Shown here: piece after piece, positions 15,723 through 25,074 of the stretch
Layout of the letters: each line of letters begins with the position of its first letter
Position numbering within the stretch: position 1 is the first letter of the stretch
Origin: Streptomyces sp. Q6
GTDB lineage: Bacteria; Actinomycetota; Actinomycetes; Streptomycetales; Streptomycetaceae
Direction: 5' to 3'
Assembly (NCBI RefSeq): GCF_036967205.1
Contig: NZ_CP146022.1
Location: 5,456,001 to 5,520,000, forward strand
Length of the DNA stretch: 64,000 nt
Made by a program: the position numbers and the translations under genes
Notes under the pieces: model-generated
Seen by the model: the letters and a program-made list of their open reading frames with translations, nothing else
Told to the model about the DNA's origin: nothing
Database searches by the model: none

Positions 15723-18530
15723 CGGTCACCTCCCCGACGGGGGCGGGCTGCTCGCCGGTCTGCGTCACCCGGACGAAGCGCCCCGTCCCGCCGGGGTGAA
15801 CGGCGCCCAGCGCCGCCCGTCCGCCGACGTCTGCGCCCGATAGGCCCGCACTCCCGGCACCGCCACCCGGGACAGCCGCCGTACGGCCCCCAGATCAACG
15901 GTCAGGGACGCCCCGCGCCGGGTGGGGAGCCAGGTCGTGGACGGGTTGCCGTCGACCGCCGCGCCCGCGTACTGGCCGGGGTCCTCGGACGTCGCCGTCG
16001 CCGGGCGGCAGCGCGCCAGGTCGGAGGTGGCGGCGAGGTCGGGGCGGCGGGTGGGGAGGGTCAGGCCCTGCGGCGTGACCGTGCGGCGGGTGCCGTCGCG
16101 CGTGACCACCGTGAAGGGTGCGCCGGAGGTGAGGCGTACCGTCGTGCGGCGCGGGCCGATCTCGATGTCGTACGTGCGCTCGCGCCACCGAAGGCCGCGC
16201 AGGGTCACCCCGGTGGAGAGTTGGGGTGGCAGCGTCGGGTCCAGGGTGACCGCCGCGTCGTCGCGCAGTCGCAGGCCCGTCAGGCCGTGCGTGAAGACCT
16301 GGAGGAAGCCGCCCTTCCCGGTGAGGAAGTCCTGCGCGGGTGAACCCGCGAGCGCGTCGCCCGCGCCCGCCTTCGTGCCGCGCGACTCCGAGAACGTGCC
16401 GAACGGGCCGCGGAAGAAGGGGCGCGAGGCCCGTTCCAGGAAGGTGTACGTGGAGCAGCCCGGCTCGTTCGTCGCCGCCGCGGCGACCGCGTGCACGGAG
16501 TCGGTCATCGCGGGGCCGTCGCGGTCGGTGTGCGCCGCGTAGTGGTCGAGCGTCGCGGCCGCCGCGCCCTTCGGCATCGGGCGCCAGTCCAGCGGGTACA
16601 GGAGGAGCACCGCGTCCGCCTGCTTGATGTCGGCGGCGCGCGCGATGTCGTAACCGGCGTACTGGAGAAAGACCTTGCGCCGTTCGTCGTACGGGATGCG
16701 CAGGCGGGCGGCGATCCGGTCCCAGGTGGCCGGCGGGCGTTCGCCGACGAGGCGGGCCGCCTTGGTGGCCGCGCGCAGGGACGTCGCGGCGACCGCGTTC
16801 GTGTAGACGCCGTCGTCGACGCCGTTGCTGTACTCGTCGGGTCCCGCGATGTCCTTGATGGAGTACGAGCCGTCGGCCTTGTTCGGCGTGACGCGCGAAG
16901 TCCAGTAAGCGGCAAGCCCTTTGAGGAGCGGCCAGCCCTGTGCGCGCAGCCAGGTGCGGTCGCCGGTGGCCTGGTAGTACTGCCACGCGGCGAGGGCGAT
17001 GTCGCCCTGGAGGTGGTTCTGGATGACGCAGTGGGGCGGATACCAGCTCTGGCACTCGGTCCACAGGTGGCCCGAACTCGCGCTCGTCCACGGGTACATG
17101 AGTCCCTGGACGGACGTCTTGCGCGCGTTGTCGGCGGCCGCCGCACGGGTGCGGTAGCGGTACGCGAGGACCGGCTCGGCCAGCTTCGGGCGGGTGGCGA
17201 GGAGTGCGGGGAACATCCAGGTCTCGGCGTCCCAGAACACCATGCCCGCGTAGTTGTCGCTGCTCAGGCCGGTCGGCGCGATGCTGTCGCGGGCGCCGTC
17301 GCGGAGCGAGGCGAGGAGCCCGTACTGGGCGGCACGCACCTGCGCCTGGAGACCGGGGCGGCCCGGGACCTCGATGTCCGACGCCCACAACGTCCGCCAG
17401 GCGGAGCCGTGTCGGGCCACGAGCGTGTTCCAGCCGGCCGCCGCCGCGCGCTGCGAGGCGCTTACGGCGTCGTCGTGCGGGGCGCGTGAGGTCAGGGCGG
17501 TGTCGACGCCGACGTATTTGACGACGTCGTACCGGGAGCCCGCTGTCGCCCGGAAGTCGGCGGACTGCCGGCTGGAGAGGGTGTCCGTGGTGCGGCGGGA
17601 CGGGTGGGTGCGGCCGGGGGAGCGGAGGGTGGACGCGACGGTGCCGGCGGTGCGGGAGCCGGCCGTGGTGAAGCCCACCGCCGTGGTGCGCTTGCCCGCC
17701 GGGCCCGCGCCGGTGGCGGCGAGGCGGCGGGCGGCGCGGCCGTCGATGCGGTCGGTGACGGTGACGGTGCCTGACCAGTGCGGGGTGACGCGCAGGCGTA
17801 CGGCACCGACGTGCGGGCGGGCGCGGTCGGCGAGCACCTCGTAGTCCAGGTCGGTGCGGCGGCCGTCCCGGTGGACCCAGGTGAGGGTGGTGCGGACGAT
17901 GCCGCAGCGCAGGTCGAGGCTCTGGCGGTAGCCGGTGGTGCGACTGCCGGGGCCGTATGTCTCCCCGGCCACGGTCACCTCCAGGCCCGTCCAGTTCGGG
18001 AGCGCGGCGATCGCCTCGCGGTGGGCCGTCCCGGCGGGCCCGCGGCCGTACAGGCCGGAGACGAAGGCGCCGTCGTACGGCGGTGTGTAGAGCGGCCAGC
18101 CGGTCTTCGCCTTCGCGTCGGCACCGGAGGGCGGGCTGTACCCGGCGCCGACGGGCGGGACGCGGACACCGAGGTAGCCGTTGCCCGCGTACGGGTGCTG
18201 CTCCACGGGGGTTCTGGCGCGGGCCGACAGGGTCCACCCGGGTCCCTGACCGGCGCAGACGGGCGGGGCGGCGTCCGCGCGCGGGGTGCCGGGGTGCGGG
18301 AGCAGCGTCGCGGTGAGGGCCAGGGCGGACGCGGCGAGGACGACACGGGGACGGCTCAGGGCACGCGGGGCGCCGACCGCTCGCGGGGTGTTCGTGGCCT
18401 GTGGGGTGTTCGTGGCCTGTGGGGTGTTCGAGGATCTCGGGGTGCTCACGGATCGAGCGTGCGGGGTGGTACGGCGGTCGCGCGGCATACGCGCCGGGAA
18501 CCGGGCCGCCCGGGGCACCGATGGGGGCAT
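15715..18530 (-). CDS. Secreted glycoside hydrolase family 65 protein with C-terminal F5/8-type domain (frameshifted)
   Basis: It is about 938 residues when one frameshift is repaired. Order: a Pro-rich N-terminal stretch with six-residue repeats, a signal sequence at about residues 60-88, the GH65 N-terminal beta domain, the (alpha/alpha)6 catalytic barrel with GPDEYSNGVDDG (E566 is the predicted acid), and a galactose-binding-like domain at the end. GH65 enzymes act on alpha-glucosides such as trehalose by hydrolysis or phosphorolysis; a secreted form suggests hydrolysis. The open frame stops at 15765, but a +1 shift near 15787 restores GRFVRVTQTGEQ and an end at 15715. Start alternatives are ATG 18530 or GTG 18449, which is closer to the signal peptide. 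Confidence 0.82.
18385..18438. repeat. 18-bp tandem repeat inside the GH65 gene
   Basis: Two identical 18-bp units (18385-18402 and 18403-18420) and a third diverged unit (18421-18438) encode the repeated NTPQAT hexapeptide before the signal sequence. Since secreted proteins rarely need 60 residues before the signal, the repeats may lie in untranslated leader. Confidence 0.75.
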
Positions 18531-18629
18531 CGCGGCGGAGCGGGCCTCGCAGCGACGGCCTTGCGTCGGACTCCTCGCGTCGACCGTCCCGGCCGCCGTT
18601 ACCGGGCCCCCGCGCCGACGCCGGCCGCC

Positions 18630-19753
18630 TCAGGGCCCCTCCGCCAGCCCCGTCTTCGCCCCCGCCCCGCACAGCGGCACCACGGCACTGCGGGTGTTCA
18701 GGGTCGCGGCGAGCGGCGTGCCCTCGCGGGTCGCGGCCCAGCAGGCGACGCCGGTCGACTCCACGTACAGGCCGCGTGAGGCCAGGTCCCGCTGGGCGTG
18801 GCGGATCTGGTCCTCCGTCACCGTGTGGAAGGCGCCGCCCGATTCCCGTACCGCTCGAAGGATCTGCCGGGCGCGGGCCGGGCGGGGATCGCGATGCCCT
18901 CGGCGAGGGTCGGGGCCGTCGGGGTCGTGCCGACGAGGTCGTCCGCTCCGGCCTGCCAGGCCGCCGCCAGCGGGGCGACCGCCGCGGACTGGACGGCGTG
19001 CAGCGCCGGGCGGCGGTCGATGAAGCCCGCCGTGTGCAGCTCCGCGACGGCGAGGGCCGCGCCGAGGAGCAGCGTGCCGTTGCCCACGGGCAGGACCAGG
19101 GCGTCGGGGAGGCGGCCGCCGAGGTCCTCCCAGAGTTCATGGACGTACGTCTTCGTGCCGTGCAGGAAGTACGGGTTGTGGACGTGGCTGGCGTAGAAGA
19201 CATCGGGGGCGTCGGCCGCGGCGCGCGCCTCCCGCGCGGTCGTCTCGCGGTCGCCGGGGACCACGACGAGACGGGCGCCGTGGGCGCGGATCTGTTCCAG
19301 CTTCTTGGGGGAGGTGCCCTCGGGGACGAAGACCGTGCACGGGAGCTGGGCGCGGGCGCAGTACGCGGCGACGGCCGTGCCCGCGTTGCCGCTGCTGTCG
19401 GCGATGACGTGGCCGGGATCGAGGCGGCAGGCGAGCGCGGCCAGCATCACGGCGCCGCGGTCCTTGAACGACAGCGTCGGCATGAGGAAGTCCAGCTTCG
19501 CCGAGACCGTGCCGGTGAGCGGCACGAGCGGCGTGCGGCCCTCGCCGAGCGTGCAGTCGGGGACCGGCAGCGGCAGGCACTCGGCGTACCGCCACAGCGA
19601 ACCCACCCGGCCGGAAAGCGACTTGAGGGTCGCCGGGGTCGGAGAGTAGTCGAGGTCGAGCGGCCCCCGGCAGACCGGGCAGCACCAGTCGAGGGAGCCG
19701 GCGGGGACGCGGGTGCCGTCGGTGGGGCAGTAGCAGTCGGGGAGGGCGCTCAT
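18630..19753 (-). CDS. Threonine synthase-like PLP-dependent enzyme (frameshifted)
   Basis: It is about 374 residues after repair. Residues 7-28 hold a Cys cluster (CYC then CCPVC) like the rubredoxin-type zinc knuckle found at the front of class II threonine synthases. The PLP lysine is K97 in LSFKDRG, and the phosphate-binding SSGNAGTAV loop follows. It would convert O-phosphohomoserine to threonine; other fold-type II beta-replacement activities are possible since this is not the thr operon. The open frame ends at 18818; one missing base near 18870 separates it from the frame reading RAVRESGGAFHT and ending at 18630. ATG 19753 is chosen because the Cys cluster starts there. Confidence 0.78.
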
Positions 19754-20040
19754 GGGGAGAGCGTAGGCACGGCGGGGCCGCATCCCGACGTCACGCCGCG
19801 TACAGGGCGCGACGCCGGGGAGTCCGCCCGTACGTGCGATCGATTCGGGAGTCGATGTGTGAATGAAGCACTACCTGGAGAAAGTCCCTGCGTAAAGACC
19901 TCGGCGCCCGCATGTCATCACATCGAGTGATTCTCTGGCCTTTGCTTGCATGCCTCAACCCACGGTTGCCACGCTGTTGCTGTCTGTCAATCAGATGGGG
20001 CACGTGGCGAGGCATTCACGGGGAACGAGGGGAACAATCA

Positions 20041-20793
20041 GTGACATTCGGTGAGCAGCCGGCGTACCTGCGCGTCGCGGGTGATCTCCGTAAGAAGATC
20101 GTCAGTGGCTCGCTGCCGCCGCACACCCGCCTCCCCTCCCAGGCCAAGATCCGTGAGGAGTACGGGGTTTCGGACACCGTCGCCCTGGAGGCGCGCAAGG
20201 TCCTGATGGCCGAGGGTCTCGTCGAGGGCCGTTCCGGGTCGGGCACGTACGTCCGTGAGCGTCCCGTGCCGCGCCGCGTCGCCCGCTCCGGATACCGCGT
20301 CACCAGCGGCTCCACCCCGTTCCGCCAGGAGCAGTCCGACCCGGCGGCGCGCGGCACCTGGGAGTCGCGCAGCGATCAGGCCGAGGCCGACGCGGAGGTC
20401 GCCGACCGGCTCGACATCCGCGTCGGCGACCGCGTGATGCGCACCAAGTACGTGTACCGGGACGCGGGCGAGGCGATGATGCTCGCCACCTCCTGGGAGC
20501 CCCTCGCGGTCACCGGCCGCACGCCCGTGATGCTCCCCGAGGAGGGCCCGCTCGGCGGCTGCGGCGTCGTCGAGCGCATGGCGGCGATCGACGTGATCGT
20601 GGACAACGTGACGGAGGAGGTGGCCGCCCGCCCCGGTCTCGCCGAGGAGTTGAGCGCGCTCGGCGGTGTGCCGGGGCATGTCGTCCTCGTCATCCACCGG
20701 ACGTTCTTCGCGTCGGGCCGACCGGTCGAGACGGCCGACGTCGTCGTCCCCGCCGACCGCTACCGCATCGCGTATCACCTGCCGGTGAAGTGA
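20041..20793 (+). CDS. GntR-family regulator, HutC/UTRA type
   Basis: The protein has 250 residues from GTG 20041; the open frame runs further upstream, but the conserved wHTH begins at once (PAYLRVAGDLRKKI). The winged helix is at residues 5-72 and ends with the wing SGSGTYV. A UTRA effector domain follows (about 95-245). UTRA regulators bind small molecules such as sugar phosphates, amino acids or histidine-pathway intermediates. The next gene is an NCS1 permease with a GGTATACC palindrome before it, the likely target. The last codons (HLPVK) coincide with the first unit of a 29-bp tandem array. Confidence 0.88.
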   Translation: MTFGEQPAYLRVAGDLRKKIVSGSLPPHTRLPSQAKIREEYGVSDTVALEARKVLMAEGLVEGRSGSGTYVRERPVPRRVARSGYRVTSGSTPFRQEQSDPAARGTWESRSDQAEADAEVADRLDIRVGDRVMRTKYVYRDAGEAMMLATSWEPLAVTGRTPVMLPEEGPLGGCGVVERMAAIDVIVDNVTEEVAARPGLAEELSALGGVPGHVVLVIHRTFFASGRPVETADVVVPADRYRIAYHLPVK

Positions 20794-21186
20794 CGAGCGC
20801 GCTTGCGGCCTGCCGGTGGAGTGCCGGTCGCTCGACGACTGCCGGTGGAGTGGCCGCTGCCCGCTAGCTGCCGGTGAAGTGGGAGCGACCTGCTAGTTGC
20901 CGGTGGAGTGGTCGCCGCCTGCTACCTGCCGGTGGAGTGGGAGCGACCTGCTAGCTGCCGGTGTAGTGGCCGCCGCCCGCTACCTGCCGGTGAAGTGGCA
21001 GCCACCTGCCACCTGCCGATGAAGTGGGAGCGACCTGCCACCTGCCGATGGAGTGGGAGCGACCTGCCACCTGCCGGTGAAGTGGCAGCCACCTGCTACC
21101 TGCCGGTGAAGTGGCCGCCACCTGCCACCTGCCGGTGGAGTGGGAGCGACCTGCCATCTGCCGGTGAAGTGGCCGCCCCCTGCTGA
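20779..21186. repeat. 29-bp tandem repeat array starting inside the gntR stop region
   Basis: Twelve contiguous 29-bp units run from 20839 to 21186. Each begins CTGCCGRTGRAGTGG and continues with a variable GC-rich middle and a CTGCYA end. Two older units (20810-20838, and 20779-20809 with 31 bp) link the array to the last codons and stop of the regulator gene, whose 3' end has the same start sequence. There are no spacers, and 29 is not a multiple of three, so it neither is CRISPR nor encodes a repeat protein. It appears to be an expanded copy of the gene end. Confidence 0.9.
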
Positions 21187-21580
21187 TGCCGCCTGACCGC
21201 CCTTCGCCGCCTGCCAGCGAAGTGAGCGCCGCCCGCAACCCGCGGATCCCTCGCCGCCGCCCGACAAGTGACGCTCACTCGCCGCCTCCCGGCCCCATGA
21301 CCCCCGTAGACGCTCAAGTGGCGTTCGCTGGTGCCCTGCCGGCCCCATGGCGCCCGGGGGCGCCCCTATCCGAACCCCGACGTACGCGGACGCGCACGCG
21401 GACCCGATCGCATACCACCCGCCGATCAAGCGACCCCCGAGGACCGATACCCGGACCCCGCCGTCCGGATCGCGTGATCCCGAGTTAACGCGGGATCAAC
21501 TCCCGTAACCGGCAGGCAATCCCCGGCTGCAACGACTTGTCATGCACGGCTCCTACCTTCCTTCTGCGTACCGGCCGTAC
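21187..21580. other. Intergenic region before the NCS1 permease
   Basis: The first 50 bases still contain decayed repeat pieces (CCTGCCAGCGAAGTGAG at about 21212). The rest shows no gene. GTTAACGCGGGATCAACTC at 21484 is A/T-richer than its surroundings and may belong to the promoter, but I cannot fix a start. Confidence 0.4.
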
Positions 21581-21590
21581 CGGTATACCG
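21581..21590. promoter_or_regulatory. Candidate GntR/HutC operator
   Basis: CGGTATACCG is a perfect ten-base palindrome 29 bp upstream of the permease start. GGT-N2-ACC cores of this kind resemble operators of HutC-subfamily regulators. The adjacent GntR/UTRA gene is the obvious partner. Confidence 0.45.
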
Positions 21591-21619
21591 CTGACTGATG
21601 GACGAACGGGAAGCCGCCG

Positions 21620-23329
21620 ATGACCGAGACCGCTCTGCCCACCGCCGACCCGGCAGCGCCCGAGCCGCCCCGCGGCCGGGAACCGAAGCGCAGTTACGCC
21701 AAGCTCGCCGCCGACGAGTCCCGCGAGGACTTCTCGCTGCGGTACGCCCCGCACTCCTACCGCCGCTGGTCGCCGACCATGGTCGCCTCGACCGCGCTCG
21801 GCGGCATCGCCTACCTCGCGGACTTCGCGATCGGCGCCTCGATCGTCTTCACGTACGGATTCACCAGCGGCTTCGCGTCGATCCTCTGCGCGGCGACGAT
21901 CATCTTCGTGACCGGTATCCCGATCGCCCGCGCCTGCGCCAAGTACGGCCTGGACATGGACCTCATCACGCGCGGCGCGGGCTTCGGCTACTTCGGCTCG
22001 ACGCTCACCTCGCTGATCTACGCCTCGTTCACCTTCATCTTCTTCGCGCTCGAAGGCTCGATCATGGCGCAGGCCATGCACGAGGTCGTCGGACTGCCGC
22101 TGCCCGTCGGGTATCTGCTGACCACGCTCATCGTCATCCCGATCGTGTTCCGCGGAATGGGCGCGCTCGCCAAGGTGCAGGCGTGGACCCAGCCCGTCTG
22201 GCTGATCGGGCTCGTGCTGCCGTTCGTGATCCTCGCCTTCGACTCGCCCGGTTCCTTCGGTGACTTCACGCACTTCGGCGGCACGGAAGGCGCGGGCAGC
22301 GGCTTCGACTGGATCGGCTTCGGGCTCGGTACGGGCGTCGCGCTGTCGCTCATCGCGCAGATCGGTGAGCAGGCCGACTACCTGCGCTTCATGCCCGCCA
22401 AGACCGAGAGCAACCGCAAGCGATGGAATCTGGCCGTTCTCGCCGCGGGCCCCGGCTGGGTGATCATCGGCGCGGCCAAGCAGATCGGCGGCGCGCTGCT
22501 CGCCTTCGTCGCCCTCGAAGCGGTCGGCAAGACGCACGCGCTCGAACCCATCGCGCCGCAGGTCGAAGCCCTCAAGCCGTGGCTCGGCTCGGTCGCGCTG
22601 CCCGCCGCCGCGCTCTTCGTCGTCGTGTCCCAGATCAAGATCAACGTCACGAACGCCTACAGCGGCTCGCTGTCGTGGTCGAACTTCTTCTCCCGCGTGA
22701 CCCACAAGCACCCGGGCCGCGTCTGGTACATCTTCCTCAACCTCGCCATCGCGCTGACGCTGATGGAGATGAACATGTTCGCCGCGCTGAACAAGCTGCT
22801 CGGCTTCTACTCGAACGTGGGCATCGCCTGGATCGCGGCCGTCGCCGCCGACCTCGTCATCAACAAGCGGGTCGGCTGGAGCCCCAAGTACATCGAGTTC
22901 AAGCGGGCGTACCTGTACGCCGTGAACCCGGCCGGCTTCGGCTCGATGGTGATCGCGTCGACCGTCTCGATCCTCGCCTTCTTCGGGCTCTTCGGTGAGT
23001 ACGCGGAAGCCTTCTCGACCTTCATCGCCGCAGGTCTCGCGCTGATCCTGTGCCCGCTCATCGCCTGGGCCACGAAGGGCAAGTACTACCTGGCCCGGCC
23101 GAACCCGGTGAACGGTCCCGACGTCGACATCGAGGACGTCACCGCGACCCACGAGTGCAGTGTCTGCGAGACGGCGTACGAACTCCCGGACATCGCCGAC
23201 TGCCCCGTGCAGTCCGGACCGATCTGTTCGCTGTGCTGCTCGCTGGACGCCGAGTGCGGCGACGCGTGCACGAAGAAGCCCACGGGCGAGCCGGTTCTGA
23301 TGCCGATGCCGACGGTACGGGCGAGCTGA
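21620..23329 (+). CDS. NCS1-family nucleobase/allantoin-type permease with Cys-rich C-terminal tail
   Basis: This 569-residue protein is longer than the usual 430-500. Twelve predicted helices cover about residues 50-490, with the NCS1 pattern RRWSPTMVASTALGG at the first helix and KYGLDMDLITRGAGFG after the second. It takes up a purine, pyrimidine, hydantoin or allantoin-like compound with H+ or Na+. The unusual part is residues 510-552, with eight cysteines (512, 515, 527, 535, 538, 539, 545, 549) in a CxxC...CxxCC pattern that could bind zinc or an FeS cluster on the cytoplasmic side. Ribosome site GGGAA; ATG 21620. Probably controlled by the upstream GntR. Confidence 0.85.
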   Translation: MTETALPTADPAAPEPPRGREPKRSYAKLAADESREDFSLRYAPHSYRRWSPTMVASTALGGIAYLADFAIGASIVFTYGFTSGFASILCAATIIFVTGIPIARACAKYGLDMDLITRGAGFGYFGSTLTSLIYASFTFIFFALEGSIMAQAMHEVVGLPLPVGYLLTTLIVIPIVFRGMGALAKVQAWTQPVWLIGLVLPFVILAFDSPGSFGDFTHFGGTEGAGSGFDWIGFGLGTGVALSLIAQIGEQADYLRFMPAKTESNRKRWNLAVLAAGPGWVIIGAAKQIGGALLAFVALEAVGKTHALEPIAPQVEALKPWLGSVALPAAALFVVVSQIKINVTNAYSGSLSWSNFFSRVTHKHPGRVWYIFLNLAIALTLMEMNMFAALNKLLGFYSNVGIAWIAAVAADLVINKRVGWSPKYIEFKRAYLYAVNPAGFGSMVIASTVSILAFFGLFGEYAEAFSTFIAAGLALILCPLIAWATKGKYYLARPNPVNGPDVDIEDVTATHECSVCETAYELPDIADCPVQSGPICSLCCSLDAECGDACTKKPTGEPVLMPMPTVRAS

Positions 23330-23349
23330 GACCGCACGACTGGGGGACG

Positions 23350-23377
23350 GGGGGCGCATCTATGCGGATGCGCCCCC
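23350..23377 (+). terminator. Terminator after the NCS1 permease
   Basis: The perfect 11-bp stem GGGGGCGCATC (23350-23360) / GATGCGCCCCC (23367-23377) has a TATGCG loop and starts 20 bp after the stop codon. Confidence 0.8.
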
Positions 23378-23548
23378 TCGCCGTGGCCGCCGCATGTCCC
23401 GTACGTGGCTGGTTGCGTATCTCTTTGTGCCAATCCGTATCCGCTCCGTAAAGGTCAGGCGTAGGCTCGGGCATATGCGGATTGCGGTTTCCTCAGGATT
23501 AGGGGGCGGGGCGCGATGCGAGCCGGAGTCGGGGAGTGGAGGGGCGCG

Positions 23549-23815
23549 ATGACAGACAGCACGACCACACTTCCGTGGCTCGTCATCCGCCAGGACGACA
23601 ACGGCAATCGCTATCGCGTCGGCCGGTACGCGACCAGGGCGGAGGCCCAGCGGATGGCCGACAGCCTCGACGACCAGCAGGAAGCGGCGGCCCGCGGTGC
23701 CGCGACACGCGGTGGTGGCCGCCCGGCGGGCGGCGACCGGCAGCTCTACTCGGTGGAGCGGCTCGGGCAGGCACCGGCCCCCGGCCGCAGCGGTACCAAC
23801 GGAACGGCGCGCTGA
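23549..23815 (+). CDS. Small SPOR-like protein
   Basis: This 88-residue protein starts at ATG 23549; the preceding ATG at 23516 lacks support. The residues WLVIRQDDNGNRYRVGRYAT followed by RAEAQRMADSL resemble the core beta-alpha-beta of SPOR domains, which bind denuded peptidoglycan glycans. There is no signal peptide or membrane anchor, so an extracellular role is doubtful. Small proteins annotated as SPOR domain are common in Streptomyces. The tail is Gly/Arg-rich. Function unknown. Confidence 0.7.
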   Translation: MTDSTTTLPWLVIRQDDNGNRYRVGRYATRAEAQRMADSLDDQQEAAARGAATRGGGRPAGGDRQLYSVERLGQAPAPGRSGTNGTAR

Positions 23816-23838
23816 CCCGGAGCCGTAGGCTCCGGCCC

Positions 23839-24234
23839 ATGACAGAACCGATCGTGGTGGTGGCCGCCGCCCTGTACGACACCGGCGGACGCCTGCTCGC
23901 CGCGCGACGGAGTGCGCCCCCCGAGCTCGCGGGCCGCTGGGAACTGCCCGGCGGCAAGGTCGAACCGGGCGAGAGCCCCGAGCGGGCGCTCGTGCGCGAG
24001 CTGCGCGAGGAACTCGGCGTCGACGCCGATCCGGTCGCCCGCGTGCCGGGGGAGTGGCCCCTGAAACCGGGGTACGTCCTGCGGGTCTGGCGCTGTGACC
24101 TGCGCTCCGGTGACCCTCTCCCGCTCCAGGACCATGACGAGCTGCGCTGGCTCGGCCCCGACGAGATCTGGTCCGTGGACTGGCTCGACCAGGACGTCCC
24201 GGCCGTGAAGGACACCGTGAGCGGCACGGCCTGA
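23839..24234 (+). CDS. Nudix hydrolase, MutT-like
   Basis: This 131-residue protein has a full Nudix box: G-x5-E-x7-REUxEExGU is met by GGKVEPGESPERALVRELRE followed by ELG, at about residues 38-60. Short MutT-type Nudix proteins hydrolyse (deoxy)nucleoside triphosphates such as 8-oxo-dGTP or dCTP derivatives. Substrate specificity is not visible. It begins 23 bp after the SPOR-like gene and ends before a strong stem-loop, so these two probably share a transcript. Confidence 0.92.
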   Translation: MTEPIVVVAAALYDTGGRLLAARRSAPPELAGRWELPGGKVEPGESPERALVRELREELGVDADPVARVPGEWPLKPGYVLRVWRCDLRSGDPLPLQDHDELRWLGPDEIWSVDWLDQDVPAVKDTVSGTA

Positions 24235-24262
24235 CGCGTACCGGCGGGCGGCGGTCGTACGG

Positions 24263-24283
24263 CGCGCGGACGCCGTCCGCGCG
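24263..24283. terminator. Stem-loop after the Nudix gene
   Basis: CGCGCGGAC (24263-24271) pairs perfectly with GTCCGCGCG (24275-24283) around a GCC loop, 28 bp after the stop codon. There is no T-tract. Confidence 0.65.
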
Positions 24284-24434
24284 ATCCGGCCGAGCCACCC
24301 CCTACGCCGTCCGTGCCACCACGCACCCGCTGACGCGATAGCACGCCGCCACGTCCGGGTATATCCCGATTAACCCTCTGAAACCGGACAGTGCAGGTGA
24401 GTCCCGGCAGAGCCCATCGCGCGCGGCCAGGGAA

Positions 24435-24863
24435 GTGATCGGAGTGCTCCACACCGAAGGCGACAGCGCCGAGTGGGCCTTCCCCGCCGACCCGGGCGCC
24501 GTCCGCAAGGCCCGCGCCGCGGTCCGGGCACAGCTGGCAGGCTGGCACCTCGACGAGCTCACCGACGTCACGGCGCTGCTGGTCAGCGAGCTGGTCACCA
24601 ACTCCCTGTGCCACGCGTCCGGGCCCATCGGCGTACGTCTCGTGCGCCGGACGGGCCCTCGCGCCGCGCTCCTCGTCGAGGTCTCCGACCCGCTGCCCGA
24701 TCCGCCCCGCGCCCGCGCGGCCGCCCCCGACGACGAGGGCGGGCGCGGCCTGCAACTCGTGGCCGATTCCTCCCGCCGCTGGGGCACCCGGCCCGCGCCG
24801 CGCGACGGCAGGTGCGGGGCGGGCGGGAAAACGGTGTGGTTCGAGCTGGCGCTGCCTGGTTAG
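24435..24863 (+). CDS. Stand-alone HATPase_c protein (anti-sigma-factor/SpoIIAB-like kinase)
   Basis: This 142-residue GHKL ATP-binding domain alone has its N box in ALLVSELVTNSLCHA, its G1 box in DEGGRGLQLVAD and its G2-like end in GGKTVWFELAL. Streptomyces has dozens of such RsbW-like proteins that phosphorylate anti-sigma antagonists. The start could be GTG 24435 or GTG 24444, the latter having GATCGGA in front. It shares strong similarity with the last domain of the next gene (ends KTVWFELPLP), so the two may act on the same antagonist or arose by duplication. Partner unknown. Confidence 0.85.
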   Translation: MIGVLHTEGDSAEWAFPADPGAVRKARAAVRAQLAGWHLDELTDVTALLVSELVTNSLCHASGPIGVRLVRRTGPRAALLVEVSDPLPDPPRARAAAPDDEGGRGLQLVADSSRRWGTRPAPRDGRCGAGGKTVWFELALPG

Positions 24864-25074
24864 GAGACGGGAGAACGAAACGGAGGTGTGGGATGCGGTG
24901 TGTGGGCGCACCCGCACCCTGGGTACGGAAACAGTCGGTCCCGACGGGCCAAAAAACGTCGGGAGCGTGGTGTGATCGTGAACACCGTGTTGCGCGGCTC
25001 CGTAGTGCTGGATACTGCGGGCAGCCGCCCCGGTGACCGGTGCCGGACGCGGTGAGCTGGAGGGGACGGTTCGC

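Noticed and set aside
15895-19203. Long minus-strand frame of about 1,100 codons over the GH65 gene
   Set aside because: Out-of-frame shadow of the GH65 and threonine synthase-like genes; Arg/Pro-rich without motifs.
20839-21186. Regular 29-bp repeats that at first sight resemble a CRISPR array
   Set aside because: The units are head to tail with no spacers and no cas genes are nearby.
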